From assembly GCA_017983465.1 (NCBI GenBank), contig JAGOBK010000001.1:310001-374000 (forward strand): a stretch of DNA of 64,000 nucleotides, written 5' to 3'. Below the pieces are notes generated by a model. It searched no databases. It saw only the letters and a program-made list of their open reading frames with translations, and was not told where the DNA came from. This stretch comes from Crocinitomicaceae bacterium (GTDB lineage Bacteria > Bacteroidota > Bacteroidia > Flavobacteriales_D > Crocinitomicaceae). The position numbers were made by a program, and so were the translations under genes. This document shows positions 8,700 through 15,924 of the stretch, one piece after another; the first letter of the stretch is position 1, and each line of letters opens with the position of its first letter.

Positions 8700-9224
8700 T
8701 TACTCACCCTTTATATTTTTAATATTTAAGTGAATAGCCTGAAATATTCTAACAATATTTTGTCTGATTACCTTTCCTTTCTTTATAATATGCGGATTAA
8801 TGACATAGACCTTCTTGCTTTTTCTATTTACGGGCCCATAATAAATTGTTCCAATGGCTATTAATTTATTGAGTTTTCTTTTAGCTGATTGTTGAGAGCA
8901 GTTAATAAACTTTGCAATTGATTCCGTGGTGTGTGGAATTTCTGAATCTTGAATGCAAATGTTACTTTCCATTTGTATTTGACTAGAAAGAATTACTAAA
9001 AGAGCTAATTCTTCATGTTTCAATCCTTTTTCCAGAAGTAGAATTATCTGATTTGTCTCTAAAAACACAAAATTGGAATAATTAATGGCAACTTTATTAG
9101 TGATTGTACTTTTAAAAATATTTGCATTTTCAATATTCACAACCTCACCTGTTGTCATAGCAACTATTTCCTTTGAATGTAAGTTAAGTTGTTCTGTGTT
9201 ATATTGTGGTATAATTTGCCCCAT
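8700..9224 (-). CDS. Winged-helix protein resembling RepL-type replication initiators
   Basis: 174 residues from ATG 9222-9224 (MGQIIPQYN). A longer frame up to 9290 exists but its extra 22 residues look like untranslated leader. No signal or membrane segment. Residues ~100-160 contain a helix-turn-helix (TTESIAKFINCSQQSAKRKL) and a wing ending in VYVINPHIIKKGK; the NP-x-I-x-x-KG ending is typical of RepL and related plasmid initiators. It could therefore replicate or regulate the excised element. This is a resemblance seen by eye, not a proven homology; an ordinary wHTH regulator is the alternative. Convergent with the integrase. Confidence 0.5.
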   Translation of the reverse strand: MGQIIPQYNTEQLNLHSKEIVAMTTGEVVNIENANIFKSTITNKVAINYSNFVFLETNQIILLLEKGLKHEELALLVILSSQIQMESNICIQDSEIPHTTESIAKFINCSQQSAKRKLNKLIAIGTIYYGPVNRKSKKVYVINPHIIKKGKVIRQNIVRIFQAIHLNIKNIKGE

Positions 9225-9309
9225 TTTGATTTTATATGAACAACTAGTATACAATAGATTAAAAATTGTTCTATTTAATATAATCTGCAAAATACATAAC
9301 TTGAACTCT

Positions 9310-9921
9310 TTATTTCAACACCTGAATACACTGCTTAAGGTCCAGTTTCTTTCCTAAAGCAAAATCAAGTTTACTATCACCAACCATAACATTCACCAGT
9401 TTTGTAGGATGGAAATATAAATTGACCTTAAATAAATTGGATTGTTGAAAGAGTAGTTGGTTTAATGGTACCACCTCCTTGAACCTAGCAATGAATGTTC
9501 CTGACTGTTCTTTCTTTAGGAAAAAGTATTTGCAACCTCTCCTTTTCCTATAGTTAAGGTCATTGGACCTAATTGTTGATTTAAGCTCGCAGAACTCCTT
9601 ATAGAGCCCTGTGTGATAGCGTTCCTCAAGTCTATCTGTTGGAGAAATGAAAACTTTTTTCCTATTCTGAAATAGCGTGAAAACACCTGAAGGTTTAAGA
9701 AATCTAGGCGGCTCAGAAAGAAAACCTGAAAAATGTGCTACGACTGGTAAATCCTCGAGTTTTTTGAAGCCCAACCTTTTGAAATCCCTGCGCTCAAAAA
9801 AGATTTTGTCATATGACACTAACTCTTTCTCCATGATACTTTGAAGGAACAACGCATCTTCCTTTTTAAATTCTAAGATGCTGTAGGAGTAGTGAGTTCC
9901 CTCAATTTGGAGCTTGGTCAT
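9310..9921 (-). CDS. Unrecognised soluble protein, third gene of element cargo operon
   Basis: 203 residues, start MTKLQIEGTHYSYSILEF. No signal peptide and no membrane segment. It is rich in aromatic and basic residues (ERRDFKRLGFKKL, NYRKRRGCKYFFLKK) and appears to be mixed alpha/beta. I do not recognise a family. It begins 15 bp after the stop of the three-helix membrane protein and so probably shares its transcript. Base composition is lower in GC than the flanking housekeeping genes, consistent with the mobile setting. Function unknown; a soluble effector or nucleic-acid-binding partner of the two membrane proteins is a guess. Confidence 0.7.
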   Translation of the reverse strand: MTKLQIEGTHYSYSILEFKKEDALFLQSIMEKELVSYDKIFFERRDFKRLGFKKLEDLPVVAHFSGFLSEPPRFLKPSGVFTLFQNRKKVFISPTDRLEERYHTGLYKEFCELKSTIRSNDLNYRKRRGCKYFFLKKEQSGTFIARFKEVVPLNQLLFQQSNLFKVNLYFHPTKLVNVMVGDSKLDFALGKKLDLKQCIQVLK

Positions 9922-9936
9922 GACGATGTTGATTGA

Positions 9937-10467
9937 TTAATGAAGCTTCTCACCTCTCAAATACCGTCTGCCAAATATAAATAATATTGGAAGTATTGCA
10001 TAAATTACAAATTCAGATAAGTCATAAGAATCCGAGTAGGATTCCCAATCTGCTATAATCCAGAAATGTCTACGCGCCCAAGTGTTGGGAGTGGCAAATA
10101 TTCTATCACTGGTAATGAGAACATAAAAATGAAATATTCCCCAAACTAGAAGTATTAGATTAATTCTCCTTTTATCAATATTTTTAAAACTAAATTGAAC
10201 GAATTTAAACTTGATTTTTTGAAAAAAGACAGCTAAAACAAATAGAATCAATGCCACTAATACTATGGAAGTTAACACCAAACCTTCCTGACTCCTATTC
10301 ACCTCACTTAAAGTTCCTCTCTCTACTTTCAACTCTTCCTTTAACGGTTCAAGTGAACGCTCTTTTGTCCTTGAAATATCAGATTTCAAATCTGCAATGA
10401 TTTCATCTGTTGTTCTATGATTATGTTTATACCAGAATGCCTCGAGTGTTTTATTTATGTCAGCCAT
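9937..10467 (-). CDS. Unrecognised three-helix membrane protein, second gene of element cargo operon
   Basis: 176 residues. A charged N-terminal ~60 residues is predicted helical or coiled coil (TTDEIIADLKSDISRTKERS). Three hydrophobic segments follow: LVLTSIVLVALILFVLAVFF (~63-82), INLILLVWGIFHFYVLI (~102-118) and FVIYAILPILFIFG (~151-164), the last followed by basic RRYLRGEK. A Trp/Tyr-rich segment between helices two and three (WARRHFWIIADWESYSD) would be exposed to one side. The ATG directly abuts the stop of the upstream coiled-coil gene with no spacing, showing coupling. No family recognised. Confidence 0.7.
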   Translation of the reverse strand: MADINKTLEAFWYKHNHRTTDEIIADLKSDISRTKERSLEPLKEELKVERGTLSEVNRSQEGLVLTSIVLVALILFVLAVFFQKIKFKFVQFSFKNIDKRRINLILLVWGIFHFYVLITSDRIFATPNTWARRHFWIIADWESYSDSYDLSEFVIYAILPILFIFGRRYLRGEKLH

Positions 10468-11034
10468 TTAATTGTCAGTTTTAATTTGTTTTTCTGATGC
10501 AATTTGCTTTGCACCCAAAACAAGTATGAATATTAGTGTTATAACCGTGAAGATTAAAAAATTATTAATCTCCTCCGTATTATTCAATTGTCTATCCCTG
10601 ATGATTATTTCATGCTTAACTTCCTTCAATAACCCTTCCTTATTCTGAACATCGACATCAATCAACTGGAGTTCATTCTTCAACTTTTTAATTTCAGCTT
10701 GTTTCTTCCTTTTAATTTCCGCTAATCGGTAATCATACATGTAGTCATGTGGCTTTTCAGAACTAGACTTGTATTTATTTTGAAGTGATTTTAATTTAAC
10801 ACTAAGTTGATTCATTGATTCTTTAAAATCCTCATTCCTTTTGATTTTCACTTGTTTTTCTAAATAAGCTCTATACTCATCCCTCGACTTTTGAGAGGCA
10901 TTTCCACTTCCTTGCTTGAATGGATTATCTAAATCTTTCAGTTGTTGCTCTGCATTCTCCCTAATTGCTTTGTCAAACATCTGCTCCATTGTTAATTTCT
11001 TTGGATCTTGCTGTTCAATTTTCTGTATCTCCAT
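10468..11034 (-). CDS. Unrecognised coiled-coil protein with C-terminal membrane anchor, first gene of element cargo operon
   Basis: 188 residues. Nearly the whole protein from ~50 to 150 is charged and helical with long Lys/Glu-rich heptad-like stretches (AEIKRKKQAEIKKLKNELQL), and one hydrophobic helix lies at ~157-176 (FLIFTVITLIFILVLGA) close to the C-terminus. This is a tail-anchored or cytoplasm-facing rod design. It is transcribed from a strong TTG-N19-TAAATTTG promoter that overlaps the operator of the divergent XRE regulator. With the two following genes it forms a compact operon. No known family recognised. Confidence 0.7.
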   Translation of the reverse strand: MEIQKIEQQDPKKLTMEQMFDKAIRENAEQQLKDLDNPFKQGSGNASQKSRDEYRAYLEKQVKIKRNEDFKESMNQLSVKLKSLQNKYKSSSEKPHDYMYDYRLAEIKRKKQAEIKKLKNELQLIDVDVQNKEGLLKEVKHEIIIRDRQLNNTEEINNFLIFTVITLIFILVLGAKQIASEKQIKTDN

Positions 11035-11038
11035 AACT

Positions 11039-11068
11039 CAAATTTAATTCTAATCGCCAAACTAACAA
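11039..11068 (-). promoter_or_regulatory. Cargo operon promoter, TTG-N19-TAAATTTG
   Basis: On the minus strand the -33 TTG is at 11066-11068 and the -7 TAAATTTG at 11039-11046, separated by exactly 19 bp. The -7 box is 4 bp from the ATG of the coiled-coil gene, so the transcript should be nearly leaderless. Confidence 0.7.
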
Positions 11069-11080
11069 TATACTGTTAGT
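11061..11080. promoter_or_regulatory. Palindromic operator between the XRE regulator and the cargo operon
   Basis: ACTAACA at 11061-11067 and TGTTAGT at 11074-11080 are perfect inverted half-sites with a 6-bp A/T-rich spacer. The left half covers the -33 TTG of the leftward cargo promoter, and the right half covers the equivalent -33 region (TTA) of the rightward regulator. It is the natural binding site for the divergent XRE protein. Confidence 0.65.
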
Positions 11081-11113
11081 ATTAAGCGCACAGAAATGTA
11101 GATTTTGTGCCAC

Positions 11114-11359
11114 ATGGTTAAAAAGACATACAGTAAATTTCTCGGTCAATACCTTAAACAAATAAGTATTGAGAAAGGTATGTCACAATCTGACTTATCA
11201 GATGTTCTAGGTAATAATTTTCAGAATGTTTCGGCTATGGAAAGAGGTGAATTTACACCGGCCATCCACACCGTACATAAAATTGCACAGGCATTCGGAA
11301 TGAGTTTGTTAGAGTTCATATTAGGTTTTGAATCCTTCCTACAGCGCGTTTCTGCATAA
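11114..11359 (+). CDS. XRE-family helix-turn-helix regulator of the element
   Basis: 81 residues from ATG 11114. An upstream TTG at 11105 is in frame but lies inside the probable promoter. The HTH is clear: FLGQYLKQISIEKGMSQSDL, then a recognition helix in VSAMERGEFTPAIHTVHKI and AFGMSLLEFI. It is a single-domain, phage-repressor-like protein. It is transcribed divergently from the cargo operon across an 80-bp gap holding a palindrome that overlaps both promoters, so it most likely represses the cargo and itself. Confidence 0.85.
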   Translation: MVKKTYSKFLGQYLKQISIEKGMSQSDLSDVLGNNFQNVSAMERGEFTPAIHTVHKIAQAFGMSLLEFILGFESFLQRVSA

Positions 11360-11593
11360 ACGGTTTGACATCTTCACTCAAATTCTTTCAATCACAGAAC
11401 TGGTGTTTACGTTCACCTAGTAATATTCTATAGTTATTTGCTGAATATTTTCATGTGTTTCGGTTCCTCATGATTACACCCCCCTACCCTTCAAGCAAGT
11501 TTATCCACCCCCGTCAAAAACAGTCAAGAGTAATTTACAGGGGCTTCACACTTATATCCTATACATAAATCAAAAGAATAAAAATTTTGAATT

Positions 11594-12040
11594 ATGAAAT
11601 ATCTAAAAGAACTACAGGTTAAGTACACACCTAGTAAAAAAGTGTACAAAAATGAACGCATCACCAACTCAGAGCTAGCCTTTCAATATGTGAGGGATAC
11701 ATTCAACCATGAAACTATCGCATGTCAAGAGCAATTTAATGTGTTATTCATTAACCACGCTCATTTGCCCATAGGATACTACAAGGCATCTGTAGGAAGC
11801 AATACAGCAACGGTAGTAGACATTAAACTATTAATGGGATTAGCAATAAAATCACTTTCATCTGGGATAATCATTGCACACAATCACCCATCAGGAAATC
11901 TTCAACCGTCAGAAAATGATATTCAACTCACAAAGAAAATTAAAGATGCTTGCGCTTTATTTGACATCAATCTACTTGACCATTTAATTTTGAGTCCATG
12001 TGGTGGCAAATACAGTTTTGCAGATAATTCTAAGTTGTAA
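11594..12040 (+). CDS. RadC-like JAB/MPN-domain protein of the element
   Basis: 148 residues. The JAMM zinc motif HxHx7SxxD is intact in HNHPSGNLQPSENDI (~residues 96-110), and an upstream acidic residue position is available. The LLDHLILSP ending is typical of RadC. It is short: the N-terminal helix-hairpin-helix region of chromosomal RadC is absent, as usual in mobile-element copies. RadC-like proteins are common on Bacteroidota integrative elements, and their role is unsettled despite the historical DNA-repair name. It is separated from the regulator by 234 bp without a gene, in which I saw only C-rich tracts and no clear promoter. Confidence 0.85.
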   Translation: MKYLKELQVKYTPSKKVYKNERITNSELAFQYVRDTFNHETIACQEQFNVLFINHAHLPIGYYKASVGSNTATVVDIKLLMGLAIKSLSSGIIIAHNHPSGNLQPSENDIQLTKKIKDACALFDINLLDHLILSPCGGKYSFADNSKL

Positions 12041-12128
12041 ATAAATAATAGTTAAGACAGTATAAATCAGGCAATCCTGATATGAAAACCGTGCACATTT
12101 TTGCAGAGATTTACCTACAAAGCCCATT

Positions 12129-12202
12129 GGCCCTATAGCTCAGTTGGTTTAGAGCATCTGCTTACAAGCAGAGGGTCGGGGGTTTGAATCCCTCAACTCC
12201 CA
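12129..12202 (+). pseudogene. Defective tRNA-Val copy at the right element junction
   Basis: 74 nt. The D arm, anticodon arm, T arm and 3' half match tRNA-Val, but the acceptor 5' strand is GGCCCTA, which cannot pair with AACTCCC. The anticodon loop has lost one base. It cannot fold as a functional tRNA. The mismatching 5' end looks like part of a different tRNA gene. Confidence 0.8.
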
Positions 12203-12247
12203 CACAGAAACCCAGTAATCTTAATAGATACTGGGTTTTTTCTTGTC
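12136..12247 (+). repeat. Right direct repeat (attR-like) of the tRNA-Val element
   Basis: 112 bp matching 7241-7353 apart from one deletion and one substitution. Identity stops at CTTGTC. The unusually long repeat spans the whole terminator. Confidence 0.9.
12209..12241 (+). terminator. Duplicated tRNA-Val terminator
   Basis: Same 9-bp stem and T-run as 7315-7347, carried in the right repeat. No gene that needs it was found. Confidence 0.7.
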
Positions 12248-12370
12248 CTATAGTTTTTGGTGGAATTCTCAAAAATGGTGAAAATTGGCATATATTGACC
12301 CAAAAAGGACGTTTGCTTTCACATTTGCTTGCAAATTCTGAACCAGTTAGCTGCCATAATCTTAATTAAA

Positions 12371-12424
12371 ATGGCAACGCTACAACTAGAACTTAACAGG
12401 AGAAGTAAGAAAGAAAGTAGATGA
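12371..12424 (+). pseudogene. N-terminal remnant of a second tyrosine recombinase
   Basis: ATG at 12371 opens MATLQLELNRRSKKESR before a TGA. It matches the start of the intact-length integrase (MATLNLTLDTRRARKDG) and sits 169 bp after the tRNA copy, against 163 bp for the first integrase. The stretch GCCATAA-TC also recurs upstream of both ATGs. Past residue 14 no similarity remains. Short length limits certainty. The 423 bp from 12041 to 12463 otherwise hold only the tRNA copy, its terminator and unremarkable A/T-rich DNA. Confidence 0.55.
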
Positions 12425-12463
12425 CACCTAACCAATATGCCAGAAATACCTGAGTCGATTTAA

Positions 12464-13396
12464 CTATTGACAAACCAATGTATCGAACCAGGGAGAATAA
12501 CCCACCCAAATTCCTAAGGCACCACCTTGGATATTCGTTGGGATATTTGTTGGGGTTGAAAAAGGATTTCCAGCAGAATACATTTGATTGTATTTTTTCT
12601 CGAAGAAATTATATTCCTTTCTACCCATTTTGGATAATTTAACAATGACGGTATCACCCAGTTTGTAGTATCCTCTATATTCAGGATCTCCCATTGGATC
12701 ATCAAAGCTCATTGGATTTTCATATGCAAAATCAAAAGTTTGACCATTGAAGAATTTATCGTTAAAAAACGGATTAAAGGTTCTAGAGAAATTGGGCATC
12801 CCTGCTAATTTCACTTGCCATGCATAGGAATCTCCACTTACGGTTGGATCGCTCAGTTTCGCCCAGGAAAATCCACGATCCGTGAAAGATCCTTCAGGTT
12901 TCCAATAAAGGGAATCTAGAGGTGTCGGCGCATAAATATTGGTTGTGGACGTATATTCCGAACCGTTATTGATTACTTTCAAAGTGTAGGTCTTTCCAAC
13001 TTCACCAACCATTCCGAGGGAAATGTAGGCGCAAAGATGAAGATTAACCAATACATCAACGGGCAATCCAAAGAACGCTGCCGCAATTTCCTCTGTTCCA
13101 GGAGGAAGATTATCTGAACAAATCTCCGTCAAAGTATCTGTTTGAACACCGTTAGAAATCGTTACGGTTGCTCCAGATACAAATCCCTCTAGGTACGCTT
13201 GAAAGTTTGTAGGAGAATAGACATTATTGGTCTTGCTCAACAGAACGACGGCAGGCTGACCTGTTTCAATGCTGCCATCAATCACTAATTGATCCTTGTA
13301 CCCAGGAATATCAATTTGAACTTCCTTTGTACATGAAACGGCCACCAACATCATGCTGATGCCAAGAAGTAAATTACTTAAAATTCGAAATTCCAT
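12464..13396 (-). CDS. DUF4249 lipoprotein
   Basis: 310 residues with a lipoprotein signal ending at the lipobox (VAVSC, Cys22). It follows CTKEVQIDIPGYKDQLVIDG, typical of the DUF4249 family, then beta-rich sequence to the end (ALGIWVGYSPWFDTLVC). DUF4249 lipoproteins are regularly encoded after a TonB-dependent receptor and are thought to be its surface-exposed partner, by analogy with SusD-like proteins. Here the gene overlaps the receptor by 19 bp. The substrate is unknown. The stop codon lies only 40 bp from the integrase remnant, but the gene is of normal length. Confidence 0.85.
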   Translation of the reverse strand: MEFRILSNLLLGISMMLVAVSCTKEVQIDIPGYKDQLVIDGSIETGQPAVVLLSKTNNVYSPTNFQAYLEGFVSGATVTISNGVQTDTLTEICSDNLPPGTEEIAAAFFGLPVDVLVNLHLCAYISLGMVGEVGKTYTLKVINNGSEYTSTTNIYAPTPLDSLYWKPEGSFTDRGFSWAKLSDPTVSGDSYAWQVKLAGMPNFSRTFNPFFNDKFFNGQTFDFAYENPMSFDDPMGDPEYRGYYKLGDTVIVKLSKMGRKEYNFFEKKYNQMYSAGNPFSTPTNIPTNIQGGALGIWVGYSPWFDTLVCQ

Positions 13397-15777
13397 GTTG
13401 CGCTAGGTATGATTGGAAATAAGGATACTTGTTTTACTGACAATTTGAAATTTCCGGAGAGAAAATCACCATCATTGTCCACATATAAAAAGAACGGATT
13501 CATGCGATTGTAGACATTGTAAATGGAGAAAGACCAATTGCTTCGGTATCTTTTCTTCACGTCAATTTCTTTTCCGGTAGCTGGATCAGTTTTCGTTTTG
13601 TAGGCTTTACTGTATAGGGTCGCAGACAAATCCAAACGGTGATACGGAGCCATTCGCGTTGAATTACGCGGTCCATAATTGAACAATAAGTTTTGCTCTT
13701 GTACATACCAAGAACTAGGTAAAGTCAAGGTATTTCCTGTTGCATAAATGAAACTAGCGGAGAAAGTCCAACGATCATTGAGTTTGTAAGTTCCAACAAG
13801 ACTTAAATCGTGACGACGGTCATACTTCGCTGGATAAATATTCCCTTCATTGATGTCTGGAAATCTACGTTCTGTTTTCGCCCAAGTATATCCAACCCAA
13901 CCAGTAAAACGTCCAACAGATTTCTTAAAAAAGAACTCAATTCCATACGCTCTACCTTCGCCAAAGACTAGAATGTTATCAGTATTATCGTTCACATTAT
14001 CACCTGGCAACGCACCTTCCTCAAATTCAATGAGGTTTTTCATTTCTTTGTAATACACTTCAACAGAACTTTCGAATTTATCGTTAAAAAAGTTCTTGAA
14101 ATATCCAACTGAACCTTGCCATCCTTTTTCAGGCTTTGCAATATCCGTTGTTGGAAACCAAATATCTGTGGGAAGGGAAACTGCACTTAAGGATGTTAAA
14201 TGCACGTATTGGTAATTGTAAGCGTATCCCGCTTTGATCGAACTATTATCTGCTAATAACCAACGCATGGAAACGCGGGGTTCAAGTCCGTGGTAAAACT
14301 TAATTAAATCACCTTTCTGGTATTGAATTGTCGTGTCTTGCGTGCTGATTCCATCTCCTTTGATGTAGCGTGTAAAAGGTCCCACGTGTGCAAACGCGCT
14401 GTAGCGAAGTCCAACATTCAAACGAAGTTTATCATTTAAATCAAACTCATCCAACACATATGCTGCTGCTTCATGCGAGTACAATTTTTGAGCGGAACCA
14501 GTGTCAAAAACGGTTGTATCATTTTGTGCTGTTACGCTCGTTGGTGTAAACGTGTGGTATTTGTAATCCGCTCCCCACTTGATTCGGTGAATTGGATTCG
14601 GGAAATAGGAAAAGTCCACTTTCGCACCTACATCACGGATACCAGAAGCGAGTTCAAAACGAAATTCATCTTGTTGCGAACCAAATTTAAACATGTAATC
14701 TGAGAACGTTGTCGTCACGTTCATAAATAACTTGTCACTAAATAAGTGGTTCCATCTCAATGCTGCAATTCCATTTCCCCAAGGCATGTTTGCACCGAAT
14801 CCACCTTTGGTATCAGAGAAATTAAATACGTCTTTACCATAGTATCCACTCAAGTAAATACGGTCTTTTGCGGACAACTTATAGTTTAACTTCGCATTAA
14901 AATCGTAGAAGAAATAGGAAGAACCAGCGAATGGAGAGGTGTCCGAAATGGCTGCTTTCAACAAGATATCGATGTATGTTCGACGCGCAGAAACGATAAA
15001 CGATCCTTTATCCTTTTTAATTGGACCTTCCAACGTTAAACGTGAAGAAATCGCTCCGATACCACCGGTTACTTTTAATTTCTTCATGTTTCCTTCGTTC
15101 ATGTTGACTTCGAGTACAGAGGACATTCTTCCTCCGAAATTAGCTGGCATCCCACCTTTGATTAGATTCACTGATTTTACGGCATCCGCATTGAATACAG
15201 AGAAGAATCCAAATAAGTGAGCTGCGTTGTAAACGACTCCTTCGTCAAGTAGTACTAAATTTTGATCTGGACCTCCACCTCTCACGTAAAATCCTTGTCC
15301 ACCTTCTGAAACCGAAGAAACACCGGGAAGCAACTGAATGGTTTTAATGACATCTACTTCACCCATAAATGCAGGCAAGGTTTTAATTTGATCCATCTGT
15401 AATTCAATCTGACCCATTTTCGTCGATGTCACATTCTCCGTCTTTTTCATATTGACAACTACTTCCTTCGAATCGCTTACTTTGGTACCTAATTCGATAG
15501 AGAGTACAGTGCTTTTTGTCAAATCAATCTCGCGTACTTCAGATCCATAAGACACGGAACGATATTCCACCGCATATTTCCCTGGAACTACTGTTAAGGA
15601 ATAAAATCCATAAGAATTGGACATTGCTCCTAATTTCAGAGCAGGAATATACACTTTAACATCTGCCATCGCTTCTCCGTCATTGGAATCAGTGATGTAT
15701 CCACTTAAGGTCACTTTTGACTGAGAAAAAGAGATAAATGAGATGGTAATAAATAGAAAGGAGAGTACTAATTTCAT
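13378..15777 (-). CDS. TonB-dependent outer-membrane receptor with carboxypeptidase-regulatory-like N-terminus
   Basis: 799 residues. Signal peptide at 1-18 (ending SFSQ). Residues ~22-95 form the carboxypeptidase-regulatory-like domain (ISDSNDGEAMADVKVYIPAL-type). The plug at ~120-225 contains VIKTIQLLPGVSSVSEGGQG, FYVRGGGPDQNLVLLDEG and FGGRMSSVLEV. A long beta-barrel follows and ends in an aromatic residue (ATWNFEF), as outer-membrane proteins do. It imports an unidentified ligand with energy from TonB-ExbBD. It overlaps the DUF4249 gene, its likely partner lipoprotein. No ECF sigma or anti-sigma gene is adjacent. Confidence 0.92.
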   Translation of the reverse strand: MKLVLSFLFITISFISFSQSKVTLSGYITDSNDGEAMADVKVYIPALKLGAMSNSYGFYSLTVVPGKYAVEYRSVSYGSEVREIDLTKSTVLSIELGTKVSDSKEVVVNMKKTENVTSTKMGQIELQMDQIKTLPAFMGEVDVIKTIQLLPGVSSVSEGGQGFYVRGGGPDQNLVLLDEGVVYNAAHLFGFFSVFNADAVKSVNLIKGGMPANFGGRMSSVLEVNMNEGNMKKLKVTGGIGAISSRLTLEGPIKKDKGSFIVSARRTYIDILLKAAISDTSPFAGSSYFFYDFNAKLNYKLSAKDRIYLSGYYGKDVFNFSDTKGGFGANMPWGNGIAALRWNHLFSDKLFMNVTTTFSDYMFKFGSQQDEFRFELASGIRDVGAKVDFSYFPNPIHRIKWGADYKYHTFTPTSVTAQNDTTVFDTGSAQKLYSHEAAAYVLDEFDLNDKLRLNVGLRYSAFAHVGPFTRYIKGDGISTQDTTIQYQKGDLIKFYHGLEPRVSMRWLLADNSSIKAGYAYNYQYVHLTSLSAVSLPTDIWFPTTDIAKPEKGWQGSVGYFKNFFNDKFESSVEVYYKEMKNLIEFEEGALPGDNVNDNTDNILVFGEGRAYGIEFFFKKSVGRFTGWVGYTWAKTERRFPDINEGNIYPAKYDRRHDLSLVGTYKLNDRWTFSASFIYATGNTLTLPSSWYVQEQNLLFNYGPRNSTRMAPYHRLDLSATLYSKAYKTKTDPATGKEIDVKKRYRSNWSFSIYNVYNRMNPFFLYVDNDGDFLSGNFKLSVKQVSLFPIIPSATWNFEF

Positions 15778-15912
15778 ATTCCACGAAGGGATTTTAATAA
15801 TTTGACGTGTTCATTTTGATTCTGTTACTAGAATTCCATGCAAAAGTAACAACTTAATAACGAAAGTGTTTGAAGATTCTTGTGTTTCCGTTAAACAAAA
15901 CCTAAATCCTTT

Positions 15913-15920
15913 TAATTTTG
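15913..15920 (+). promoter_or_regulatory. -7 promoter box (TAATTTTG) for pabB
   Basis: Exact TAnnTTTG match ending 4 bp before the pabB ATG, predicting a leaderless or nearly leaderless mRNA for the pabB-tilS-methyltransferase run. Confidence 0.5.
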
Positions 15921-15924
15921 CGCT

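Larger units (their letters stand above)
7241..12247. mobile_element. tRNA-Val integrative element, about 5 kb
   Basis: The element is bounded by 113/112-bp direct repeats that contain most of tRNA-Val and its terminator. The first gene inside is a tyrosine recombinase reading away from the tRNA, the standard layout for tRNA-targeting integrative elements. It then carries a RepL-like winged-helix protein, three cargo genes of unknown function, an XRE regulator and a RadC-like protein. No relaxase, coupling ATPase or secretion genes are present, so it is not self-conjugative. Because its recombinase has an in-frame stop it may be immobile now. A second integrase start to the right of the element suggests a former tandem partner. 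Confidence 0.85.

Noticed and set aside
11360..11593. C-rich stretch before the RadC-like gene as a riboswitch or small RNA
   Set aside because: No stable stem with a terminator and no recognised riboswitch core; nothing could be supported.
12184..12369. 61-codon frame across the right tRNA copy
   Set aside because: It starts within the repeat and reads through the terminator; no homology, and the first tRNA copy shows the same DNA is non-coding.
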